Source: Corynebacterium pilosum DSM 20521 = CIP 103422 (GTDB lineage Bacteria; Actinomycetota; Actinomycetes; Mycobacteriales; Mycobacteriaceae). Taken from it: a stretch of 33,682 nt of DNA. The notes beneath the pieces were generated by a model. The model was not told the DNA's origin and did no database searches. It worked only from the letters and a program-made list of their open reading frames with translations. Positions 6,788 to 14,437 of the stretch are shown here, in pieces; position 1 is the first letter of the stretch, and the number at the start of each line of letters is the position of its first letter. The position numbers were made by a program, and so were the translations under genes. The stretch lies in assembly GCF_000373805.1 (NCBI RefSeq), contig NZ_KB892449.1, positions 8,863 through 42,544 on the forward strand, read 5' to 3'.

Positions 6788-7970
6788 GAAATACCAGCTC
6801 AGAGCCACGCTTTTCGACGATCGACTCGCCCGCTACGCCGAGCGAGACAGGGCCGGTATGCGCGCCGCGGTCGACTGGAATGGTGGTTTCCACCGCTTTG
6901 GTGTCCCAATTGGCGACGGCGATGCCGCCGTCAACGGGGTAGAGCAATCGGTTAGCCACGGCGATACCGGTGCCTAGTGCGTCTTCATAGATCGAGGTGA
7001 CTCTCATCGTGTTGGGGTCCAGCAGCATGAGGCGCGACCCATCAAAATAGGTCATGTGGTGGGGGAGGTCCGCCACAGCGGGTTCGTATGGCGTAGGAAT
7101 GTCGCCAAGGGGCTGCACTGGGGATCGCGTGATTTCCACGCCGATGGAGTTGATGCCGATGACGTCGTTTGTCGTTGGGTCAAACACGGCCGCCACGTCT
7201 TGGCCAATGCCGACCAGCACAGCGCCGTCCGAGAGGTGGGCGTTGGCCATGATTTCGGGTGCACGGGAATCTTCCGGGGTGGTGTCCTGGAGCCGCAGCC
7301 AGGTAGTGCCCCCACACACCTCGGTGACTGCCAGCAAGCTTGTGCGGGTCAGCGCCGATGTGATCGTGCAGCCGGGGTTGGGCTGCATGTCCGCTTCTTG
7401 CGGTGCTTCGACGTCACCGTACTCCACTGTGCGAACGAGGTCATTACGCCACAGTTCCACGCGCTGAGTGCTCACCGTTCCCACGCGATCATTCGAGGAA
7501 ATGCTCACTACCTCTTCGGGTGCTGGCGCGGAGCGCGTTCCTGCGTATTCGCCGGTGGCGGCATCGATGGCCACTACGTCGCCGCATCCCAGGTTGGTGC
7601 GGTACGTCGCTACCGCCTTGCCCCAAGCTGTCGCAAGAGCACAGAGATCGGCGGCACGCTCATAGGTCCACAACTGGGTCCCGTCGGGGGCATAACCTGC
7701 GATTGAGTTGCCGCTTGCACCGATAGTGACACCGTCCGAGATGACTGGCTTCAACGCGGGCGAGTGATCGTCGATACGCGCGATCTCCTCCACGGACCCC
7801 GGAACGGCAGAAAGGTGCGTGTCCGCGGCGAATTCCTCGGAGGCAGGGTTGAGCTCTGCGGAGCGGATTGGCGCGCTGAAATAGGCGATGAGCACCGCAA
7901 CAAGAGCGATCAGCGCGATAACGCCGGTGGCGATGAGGTCTCCACGAGAACGTTGGAGTGGGGCACTCAT
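6768..7970 (-). CDS. Membrane-anchored beta-propeller-like protein (Rv3212-type)
   Basis: 400 residues. A single N-terminal membrane segment (about 12-32) after a short basic cytoplasmic end predicts an extracytoplasmic body. The body has repeating blade-like segments of the PQQ/WD type (for example GNSIAGYAPDGTQLWTYE, VVAIDAATGEYAG, AAVFDPTTNDVIG, LMLLDPNTMRVTSI), and four cysteines that could form disulfides. The position directly downstream of rhlE, with a 4-base overlap (ATGA), matches Rv3212 in M. tuberculosis. No enzymatic motif is seen; a role at the envelope as a scaffold or sensor is a guess. Convergent with, and overlapping by 20 bases, the membrane protein gene at 6320. Confidence 0.85.
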   Translation of the reverse strand: MSAPLQRSRGDLIATGVIALIALVAVLIAYFSAPIRSAELNPASEEFAADTHLSAVPGSVEEIARIDDHSPALKPVISDGVTIGASGNSIAGYAPDGTQLWTYERAADLCALATAWGKAVATYRTNLGCGDVVAIDAATGEYAGTRSAPAPEEVVSISSNDRVGTVSTQRVELWRNDLVRTVEYGDVEAPQEADMQPNPGCTITSALTRTSLLAVTEVCGGTTWLRLQDTTPEDSRAPEIMANAHLSDGAVLVGIGQDVAAVFDPTTNDVIGINSIGVEITRSPVQPLGDIPTPYEPAVADLPHHMTYFDGSRLMLLDPNTMRVTSIYEDALGTGIAVANRLLYPVDGGIAVANWDTKAVETTIPVDRGAHTGPVSLGVAGESIVEKRGSELVFLSARNA

Positions 7971-9316
7971 GAGCGGCGGCCCCGGGAACGGCGTCCGGAA
8001 CGAGATCCCGATCGGCCACGAGAGCCTCCGCGCGGCGAGCTTCCGCGTTGGCGTGCGGGCCTAGCGCCCAAGACTTTTCGTGGCTCGCCGACGCGGGAGG
8101 AGGCATCGTCGGGAATGTCCAAGGCTTCATAGAGCTCAGGCGAGTTGCTGAACCACTCAGGCGGAGCCGGCTGCTCCAAGCCAAGATCAGAGTTGATCGC
8201 GCTCCACTTGTGCATCTCATCAAAACCAACCAGGGTGACCGCGGTGCCGGAATTGCCGGCGCGGCCGGTGCGTCCGATTCGGTGCACATAGGTCATCGGA
8301 TCATCTGGGGTCTGATAATTAATCACGTGGGTGACATCGTCGACATCGATGCCGCGGGCGGCAACGTCGGTGGCCACGAGGATCTCGATCGACCCGTCGC
8401 GAAACGCGTCTAGCGAACGCTCGCGAGCTTCCTGGCCCAAATCGCCGTGGACGGAGCCGACGGAGAAACCGCGCTGTGCAAGATCATCAGCTACCTCAGC
8501 GGCCGAACGCTTCGCCCGGGTGAAGATGATGGTGCGGCCGCGGCCCTCAGCTTGCAGGATCTTGGCGACGACTTCGATTTTGTCCATCTTGTGGGACTGG
8601 AAAACTACTTGTTCCGTCGTCGAATGCGTAGCCCCTGCGTCGGTTGCCTCTGCGCGGATGTGTACCGGCTTGTGCATAAATGTGCGCGCCAGTGTCAGGA
8701 TCGGACCAGGCATGGTGGCGGAAAACAGCATGGTCTGGTGGCTGTGGGTCAATGCTTCCAGAATCTTTTCGATATCGGGCAGAAAACCTAGGTCCAACAT
8801 CTCGTCGGCCTCATCCAGAACGAGGATGGCCACCTTTTCTAGGGTGAGATTTCCACGCTCGTAGAGATCAAGGAGGCGGCCTGGGGTGCCCACAACCACG
8901 TCCACGCCCTTGTTCAGGGCGTCGATTTGCTCCTCATATGGGCGCCCGCCGTAAATGGTGTAGACGGTGACGGGGAGGTTGGCCGCAGCCTTGTTCAGGT
9001 CTTCGCCGACCTGCACCGCCAGCTCGCGGGTGGGGACCACAAGAAGTGCGCGTGGAGTGCCGTCTAATTCTTCGATGTCAGCATCGTCAAAAACACGGTC
9101 TAGCAGGGGAACCCCGAACGCGAGGGTCTTGCCCATACCCGTGCGCGCTTGGCCGATGAGATCCGTGCCGTCAAGGGCAAGGGGGAGAGTCAGCTCCTGG
9201 ATAGAAAAAGGATGCGTGATACCGTGCGCGGCCAACGCATCTGTGATCTCTGCTGCCACGCCGAGTTCGGCAAATGACGGGGTAGTGGGATTCGGATTTG
9301 CAACATCGGAGGACAC
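7967..9316 (-). CDS. rhlE: DEAD-box RNA helicase RhlE-type
   Basis: 449 residues. All core motifs are present: Q motif with Phe15 and Gln40, motif I ARTGMGKT (57-64), PTREL (95-99), TPGR (144-147), motif II DEAD (168-171), motif III SAT (199-201), and motif VI HRIGRTGR (345-352). The C-terminal tail, from about 418, is very rich in Arg, Gly and Ser, an RNA-binding extension typical of RhlE/DeaD-like proteins. Translation starts at GTG 9316 with a TAGACT -10 6 bases upstream, so the mRNA is probably leaderless. It is followed with a 4-base overlap by the beta-propeller-like gene. RhlE is preferred because M. tuberculosis has rhlE in the same neighbourhood. Confidence 0.93.
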   Translation of the reverse strand: MSSDVANPNPTTPSFAELGVAAEITDALAAHGITHPFSIQELTLPLALDGTDLIGQARTGMGKTLAFGVPLLDRVFDDADIEELDGTPRALLVVPTRELAVQVGEDLNKAAANLPVTVYTIYGGRPYEEQIDALNKGVDVVVGTPGRLLDLYERGNLTLEKVAILVLDEADEMLDLGFLPDIEKILEALTHSHQTMLFSATMPGPILTLARTFMHKPVHIRAEATDAGATHSTTEQVVFQSHKMDKIEVVAKILQAEGRGRTIIFTRAKRSAAEVADDLAQRGFSVGSVHGDLGQEARERSLDAFRDGSIEILVATDVAARGIDVDDVTHVINYQTPDDPMTYVHRIGRTGRAGNSGTAVTLVGFDEMHKWSAINSDLGLEQPAPPEWFSNSPELYEALDIPDDASSRVGEPRKVLGARPARQRGSSPRGGSRGRSGSRSGRRSRGRRS

Positions 9317-9322
9317 GTACCC

Positions 9323-9328
9323 AGTCTA
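9323..9328 (-). promoter_or_regulatory. -10 element of rhlE
   Basis: TAGACT on the minus strand (9328 to 9323), 6 bases before the GTG at 9316, with no ribosome binding site between. On the opposite strand a TACAAT at 9340-9345 may serve the divergent DUF3107 gene with a leader of about 90 bases. Confidence 0.45.
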
Positions 9329-9442
9329 GCGGACCTGATTACAATGGAATCACCACCGCACAAGATGCGGACCAAAGGGTAGGTTCCTGCGCGGAATCCT
9401 GCCGAAGTAAAACGACCGAAAAGGATAGTGAACTCTCATATT

Positions 9443-9667
9443 ATGGATATCAAAATTGGACTAGCTGAAAGCCCTCGCGAACTGGTCATCTCTAGCCAGT
9501 CGGAGCAGGACGACGTCGTCGGACAGATCAACCAGGCGATCGAATCGAACCAACCAACGGTGACCTTGGAGGACTCGAAGGGCCGCAAGTTTGTCATCCG
9601 CACCGAGCGTATTTCTTATGTCGAGGTGGGGCAGACCGCACCTCACGCAGTGGGCTTCGCAGGCTAA
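9443..9667 (+). CDS. DUF3107 family protein
   Basis: 74 residues beginning MDIKIGLAESPRELVISS. This matches the start of the actinobacterial DUF3107 family (M. tuberculosis Rv3208A/TB9.4 begins MEVKIGITDSPRELVFSS, from memory), which is why I place the start at ATG 9443 rather than at an in-frame GTG 9428. A ribosome binding site is not well placed for either: AAAGGA at 9419-9424 is too close to 9428 and far from 9443. The protein is small and soluble, ends ERISYVEVGQTAPHAVGFAG, and has no assigned function. It is followed 21 bases later by the DUF3152 gene. Confidence 0.85.
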   Translation: MDIKIGLAESPRELVISSQSEQDDVVGQINQAIESNQPTVTLEDSKGRKFVIRTERISYVEVGQTAPHAVGFAG

Positions 9668-9688
9668 TGCGCTAAGTTAATAGCCATT

Positions 9689-10609
9689 ATGTCCGACCAC
9701 GTAGATCATGATGATCAGTCAGTTTCAACGAGCGATTCCTTTCTGGTTCGTTTCGCCCGTGAGTGGGGGTGGCGTGCTTACGCCATCCCCGTACTGGCCG
9801 TGATCACAATCTTCTTGGTGGTAGACATCGTGCGCACACCTGCGGAACCGGTTCTGCAGTCCAGCGGCACATTAACCACGGCCCAAAACGGCGACGAGTC
9901 GGCCGTCGATAAGCGCGGACCGGACCCTGCTGCAAGCCCGCTGCCGGAGTTGGAGCTGAATGACCTGCCTCCTGGTGGTCCCTTCACCGAAAAGGGGGAT
10001 GGGACTTACCGCGTTGTCGGAACACCGGGCATGACCGCGGGTGAGGGCACTGAGATGACGGTGAAGTTCGTCGTCGAGGTGGAAAACGGGGTGGACACCG
10101 CTGGGTACGGTGGCGATGATGCTTTTGCGGCGCTTGTCGACGCCACCTTGGCCGACCCGCGCGGGTGGACCAATGATCCGCGTTACCGCTTCGAACACGT
10201 CAGCCCTGAAGATGATCCCGACATGCACATCCAGCTGACCAGCGTGGGTACTACCGCAGAGATGTGCGGGGTGAACCTAGAGATGGAAACAAGCTGCCGC
10301 ACCACCTTGGGTGGTGGAAACACCGTCGTCGTCAATGAGGCGCGGTGGGTGCGTGGCGCCACTCCTTTCCAGGGTGACGTGGGTGCGTACCGGCAGTATC
10401 TTATTAACCACGAAGTCGGTCATGGCTTGGGTTATGCCGCGCACGAGCCGTGCGGGCGTGATGGAGCGTTGGCGCCGATCATGATGCAGCAAACGCTCAG
10501 CCTGAACAATGGTGAGCTGTACGAGCTGGATCCCACCGAGGTGTACCCCGATAACTCCGATACGTGCCGCGCAAACCCGTGGCCGTTCCCGCGCCCCGAC
10601 GTGCTGTAG
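9689..10609 (+). CDS. Membrane-anchored DUF3152 metallopeptidase-like protein
   Basis: 306 residues: a cytoplasmic acidic N-terminus, one membrane segment (about 29-48), a low-complexity linker rich in Pro, Asp and Glu, then an extracellular domain. The domain carries the extended zinc-metallopeptidase motif H241-E-V-G-H245-G-L-G-Y-A-A-H252 followed by Cys255, similar to the HExxHxxGxxH metzincin form with an aspartate/histidine third ligand. Cysteines around 198-208 and 255, plus one near the C-terminus (DTCRANPWPF), are likely disulfide-bonded. This is the DUF3152 family, equivalent to Rv3207c. Substrate unknown. It precedes the adnAB operon by 30 bases and may share its transcript. Confidence 0.88.
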   Translation: MSDHVDHDDQSVSTSDSFLVRFAREWGWRAYAIPVLAVITIFLVVDIVRTPAEPVLQSSGTLTTAQNGDESAVDKRGPDPAASPLPELELNDLPPGGPFTEKGDGTYRVVGTPGMTAGEGTEMTVKFVVEVENGVDTAGYGGDDAFAALVDATLADPRGWTNDPRYRFEHVSPEDDPDMHIQLTSVGTTAEMCGVNLEMETSCRTTLGGGNTVVVNEARWVRGATPFQGDVGAYRQYLINHEVGHGLGYAAHEPCGRDGALAPIMMQQTLSLNNGELYELDPTEVYPDNSDTCRANPWPFPRPDVL

Positions 10610-10639
10610 CGCGCTCGGATTGTAGTGAGGAGAATTATT

Positions 10640-11392
10640 GTGTCTGATTCACAAGAGTGCGACATGTCTGGCGTGGTCCCAGGTCATGTCGCTTCGGCGT
10701 TCCAAGCCGAGCCTGCCCACCCGCAGGCCCTGGGCCCGGCGTGGGATAACGGGGTGCTGATCGGGAACACTGTCTTCGCGCAAGCGACCAGTACTTCGGC
10801 GTGGGCCGCGAAGGTGCGCGAGAAGATTGCCGTGGATGGCGTGCGTGTCTCCCGTCCCGTCCGGGCGACTGACGGGCGATTCGTCGTCGGCGGTTTCAAA
10901 GCGAGCGACTTCATCGAGGGAGACACTGCGCGCCGGGTCGACGAAACTATTGCTGCGGCATTGCGTTTCGACGACGCAGCTGCCGCCTGTGAAGCACCAC
11001 CATCGAATCGTGATGATCAGTGGGCGCGTGCCGACGCCGCCGCGTGGGAGGGTGCTGAGGTATCGGGTCCCGTACAGGTGTGCCATGCCGATTTTCTGGC
11101 GTGCGCCATCTACTCGGGCACGATGCCCCCAGCCTTGACTGATATTGTTCCGACCAGCCAGTTGCGCCCTCATGGTTATACGGCAGCATTGGTGCTGGTC
11201 GACGCGCTGATCGCCCGGGCTGTTGATGACGCGGTGGTAGACCGCTGGGCGCATATTCCCAACATCGGGGAGCTGACGGAGCGCGCATTGCGTTACCGCG
11301 AAATCTTGGTGCGCAACCAGTCGTCGAATGCGCGTTCGAATGTTGGTCGGGTGCGTAGCATCCTCATGTCCGAGGAGTCTGCGACAATCTAA
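10640..11392 (+). CDS. TIGR02569 family conserved actinobacterial protein
   Basis: 250 residues from GTG 10640, preceded by GAGGAGA with 6-base spacing; an upstream in-frame GTG at 10625 has no such site. Internal motifs are LGPAWDNGVLIGNTVF, ATDGRFVVGGFKASDF and the C-terminal RALRYREILVRNQ. It matches my memory of the family TIGR02569 (Rv3205c in M. tuberculosis), which is conserved in mycolic-acid actinobacteria and has no assigned function; the fold is sometimes compared with aminoglycoside phosphotransferase-like proteins, but I do not see a complete kinase motif. Only 3 bases separate its stop from adnA, so it is the first gene of the DNA-repair operon. Confidence 0.8.
   Translation: MSDSQECDMSGVVPGHVASAFQAEPAHPQALGPAWDNGVLIGNTVFAQATSTSAWAAKVREKIAVDGVRVSRPVRATDGRFVVGGFKASDFIEGDTARRVDETIAAALRFDDAAAACEAPPSNRDDQWARADAAAWEGAEVSGPVQVCHADFLACAIYSGTMPPALTDIVPTSQLRPHGYTAALVLVDALIARAVDDAVVDRWAHIPNIGELTERALRYREILVRNQSSNARSNVGRVRSILMSEESATI
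11322..11337. promoter_or_regulatory. SOS-box (LexA)-like sequence upstream of adnA
   Basis: TCGAATGCGCGTTCGA compares with the actinobacterial LexA consensus TCGAAC-N4-GTTCGA with a single mismatch (T for C at position 6). It lies inside the 3' end of the TIGR02569 gene, 58 bases before the adnA start codon. Because it is coding sequence (Ser-Asn-Ala-Arg-Ser-Asn), chance cannot be excluded. A LexA site here would put adnAB and the downstream helicase under DNA-damage control. Confidence 0.4.
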
Positions 11393-11395
11393 CCT

Positions 11396-14300
11396 ATGGT
11401 TGTCGAACTTCCTCCCCACCCGCGCGCACGCCTGGTCCCGCGGGAGCCTCACATTCCGCAGCGGACCTGGGACGTTGACCTACCTACGCGTGGCGTGTGG
11501 CGGGTGACGGGCCAGGCTGGCTCGGGCTTGTCCAGCTTCCTTCTGGATACGGCGATGGAGGCGATCCGACGAACGGGTGACCCGGATGGTGTTTTGGTGA
11601 TCACTGCCTCGAAGGAGTCGGGGGCACGCCTGCGCCGTGAGTTGTCGGAGCGCGTGGCGGACTCGGGTTTTGTGGCCAATGAGCCGCTGGTTCGGTCGGT
11701 GCACTCCCTTGCCTTTGCGATTGTGCGCCAGCGCGCCCAGGACCAAATCCGTTTGATTTCCGGCGCTGAGCAGGACGCGGTCATCAGGCAATTGCTGGAT
11801 GGTAACGCCGAGTACGGTACGGGGAGTTGGCCGGAAGAACTGCGCCCAGCGCTCACGTTCGTGGGGTTTGCCCGGCAGCTGCGCGACTTTTTGCTGCGTG
11901 CAGTGGAACGCCAGCTCACACCGGATGATTTGCGCCAGTTGGGCGCGCGCCACCAGATGCCGATCTGGTCCGCAGCAGGGGACTTCCTCGCTGAATACCA
12001 ACAGGTGATGCGCCTATGGGGCGTGGATAGCTACTCCGCCTCGGAGCTTGTCGCGGCAGTGCTGGAACAGCCGGTTGAGTCCCGGTGGCACACCGTGCTT
12101 ATCGACGATGCCCAGCACCTTGACCCCACCTCTGGGCAACTGCTGGAGCAGCTAATTCAGCAGGCAGACCTCGCCGTTGTCGGTGGTGACCTGGACCAAT
12201 CCGTCTTCCACTTCCGAGGTGCCTCGCCAGCCTTTTTCTCCTCCCTAGATGCCACCACGATTGACCTGGGTGAGTCACGGCGTACGTCACAGCGTCAGGT
12301 GGTGATTAGTGACACCGATTCCACCCAGCACCGCGTCATCGCCGACCACGTTCGCCGCGCCCACCTCGATGATGGGGTGGCTTGGAGTGAGATCGCCGTC
12401 GTCGTCCGGTCGACCGGCATGCTGGAACCAATCCACCGCATTTTGCTGCAGGCCGGGGTTCCCGTGGCGATTAACCCCACGGACATCGTGCTCAGTGAGC
12501 AGCGGATCGTGGCCGCGATGATTTTGGGCGTGCGCGCACTTTTTGAGGAGTTGAGTACTAGCGAGTGGCGCGACCTGCTGCTCGGACCTGTTGGCGGGAC
12601 TGATCCGGTGACGCTGCGTCGTCTGCTGCGTGGCCTGCGTCGCTTCTCGCCGGACACGCGCGCGGAAGAGACGTTGCGTCAGTTGTTGCGGCCTGAGGCT
12701 CCGTTGCCAGACTTCGGCTCCATGCTGACTGACCGCGAACTGGACATCCTGGAACGAATCCGCACCGTGATGCAGGCAGGCCACGCCGCCATTTCCGCCG
12801 ACGGAACAGTGGAAGACATCCTATGGGCGGTGTGGAACGCCACGGGACTCAGCGACCGGCTGATGGCGCACGCCCTGCGCGGTGGGGCAGCAGGCTCACA
12901 AGCGGACCGCGATTTGGACGCGATGATGTCGCTTTTCGACGCCGCTGGTGACTTCGCCGAACGCCGCCCAGAGGCAGGCATCGAAGCATTCATCACCCAC
13001 ATCTCCGAGCAAGAGTTGCCGACCGGCGTGCGTGATCGCCGAACTGCCACCCCTGACGCGGTCTCGCTGCTGACCGCCCACGGTGTTGTCGGCCTCGAGT
13101 TCAGCCACGTCGTGGTTGCAGGCGTGCAGGAAGGCAGCTGGCCAAGCCTGGGGGAGACAGGCTCGTTGTTCGGCCAGGAGGACCTGATCGATCTGCTCGA
13201 TGCAGGCATTGACCCAGCCATCCCGGTCTCTCACAGCGCCGATCGGCTCAAGGAAGAACGCCGGCTGTTCCACGTCGCCACCTCCCGGGCAACGTCCTCT
13301 TTGCTGGTCACAGCGGTCAACGCACCGGACGACGACGAAGCCCAAGAACCGTCACGCTTCATCGAAGAGTTCTGTGAGCACTTCGGAATTACACCTACTG
13401 AACACGACGCAGACGACGATCCTGACTGGGCAGAAGACATCCCCGCGCTGCCGTCCACAGCGCGCGTCCTGTCGCGGTCGGACCTGATCGCCGAGCTGCG
13501 ACGGGCAGTGACCGCCGAGGATGTCTCCGAATCCGTGCGCGCCCAGGCAACCCGTCAACTTGCCAGACTCACCGCAGCCTCCATTCCGGGGGCCGCGCAC
13601 CAGGAGTGGTACACCACAACGGAGACTTCTACCAATGAGCCTTTGGACACGCCTCGGGCGCTGTCGCCATCACGTATCGAAGGCTTGCTCGCATGCCCGC
13701 TCCAGGAGGTCATGGAGCGTTTGATCCAGACAACCAGCACCGTCCACATGGTGCGCGGTTCCATGGTGCACGCCTACTTCGAAGCCATTGGAAACGGGGC
13801 AGACGAGGAACTGGCGCGCCGGGAGACAATGGAGGCCTATGAGCAGGTGCAAGAGGTGCCGTCGTGGCAGCGCGAGAGCGATCTGGAACAGTTCGAACGT
13901 CTGCTAGACCGCACATCGCAGTGGGTCTCGTCGTCACGCGCTGCGTTTACGCTCGTCGGTACGGAGCTGCCGGTTGATGTGGAGGTCACCCCGGACCTGC
14001 GCATCCGTGGCCGGCTCGATCGCCTTGAGCACGACGGTGAAGGCCGTGCGATCATCGTCGATTTGAAGACTGGGAAGAACGCGCCCACCGTGGACGCCAC
14101 GCGCGACAATGCGCAGCTGACCGCTTACCAGCTGGCATTGGCACACGGAACGCTTGGCGGGAACGCTATTCGCACGGCGCGTGGCGACGAAGACCCCATT
14201 GAGGTCGGTGGCGCACTCTTGGTTCATCCGGCCACTGCTGCGGCGAGTGTCACCACCCGTGACCAAGTAGCGAAAACTGATGAGGAATTAGCAGAGTTCA

Positions 14301-14437
14301 CCCAGCGCGTCACCCCGCTGATTGACGAACTCACCGGCCCCACCATCACCGCGCGGACAGGACCGCAGTGTGAACATTGCCCAGTGCGGGCGATGTGCCC
14401 CGTACAGCCAGAAGGAGAGGACATCACCCGTGGTTAA
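11396..14437 (+). CDS. adnA: AdnA subunit of AdnAB helicase-nuclease
   Basis: 1013 residues. AdnAB is the heterodimeric motor-nuclease that resects double-strand DNA ends in mycobacteria and relatives, replacing RecBCD/AddAB. The N-terminal UvrD-like motor is degenerate: the Walker A loop at 39-47 is GQAGSGLSS with Leu45 where Lys is required, and motif II is D237-D-A-Q instead of DExQ. Motif III (LDQSVFHFRGA) and the VATSRA motif VI are recognisable. The C-terminal RecB-type nuclease looks complete: Asp875 (GRLDR), Asp889 and Lys891 (VDLKTG). Four cysteines, Cys767, Cys992, Cys995 and Cys1001, form the AddB-like Fe-S pattern. The last 8 bases overlap adnB. Confidence 0.93.
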   Translation: MVVELPPHPRARLVPREPHIPQRTWDVDLPTRGVWRVTGQAGSGLSSFLLDTAMEAIRRTGDPDGVLVITASKESGARLRRELSERVADSGFVANEPLVRSVHSLAFAIVRQRAQDQIRLISGAEQDAVIRQLLDGNAEYGTGSWPEELRPALTFVGFARQLRDFLLRAVERQLTPDDLRQLGARHQMPIWSAAGDFLAEYQQVMRLWGVDSYSASELVAAVLEQPVESRWHTVLIDDAQHLDPTSGQLLEQLIQQADLAVVGGDLDQSVFHFRGASPAFFSSLDATTIDLGESRRTSQRQVVISDTDSTQHRVIADHVRRAHLDDGVAWSEIAVVVRSTGMLEPIHRILLQAGVPVAINPTDIVLSEQRIVAAMILGVRALFEELSTSEWRDLLLGPVGGTDPVTLRRLLRGLRRFSPDTRAEETLRQLLRPEAPLPDFGSMLTDRELDILERIRTVMQAGHAAISADGTVEDILWAVWNATGLSDRLMAHALRGGAAGSQADRDLDAMMSLFDAAGDFAERRPEAGIEAFITHISEQELPTGVRDRRTATPDAVSLLTAHGVVGLEFSHVVVAGVQEGSWPSLGETGSLFGQEDLIDLLDAGIDPAIPVSHSADRLKEERRLFHVATSRATSSLLVTAVNAPDDDEAQEPSRFIEEFCEHFGITPTEHDADDDPDWAEDIPALPSTARVLSRSDLIAELRRAVTAEDVSESVRAQATRQLARLTAASIPGAAHQEWYTTTETSTNEPLDTPRALSPSRIEGLLACPLQEVMERLIQTTSTVHMVRGSMVHAYFEAIGNGADEELARRETMEAYEQVQEVPSWQRESDLEQFERLLDRTSQWVSSSRAAFTLVGTELPVDVEVTPDLRIRGRLDRLEHDGEGRAIIVDLKTGKNAPTVDATRDNAQLTAYQLALAHGTLGGNAIRTARGDEDPIEVGGALLVHPATAAASVTTRDQVAKTDEELAEFTQRVTPLIDELTGPTITARTGPQCEHCPVRAMCPVQPEGEDITRG

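Noticed and set aside
14322..14429. Longer N-terminus of AdnB starting inside adnA
   Set aside because: No ribosome binding site, and the extra residues are the shifted reading of the AdnA Fe-S cysteine region.
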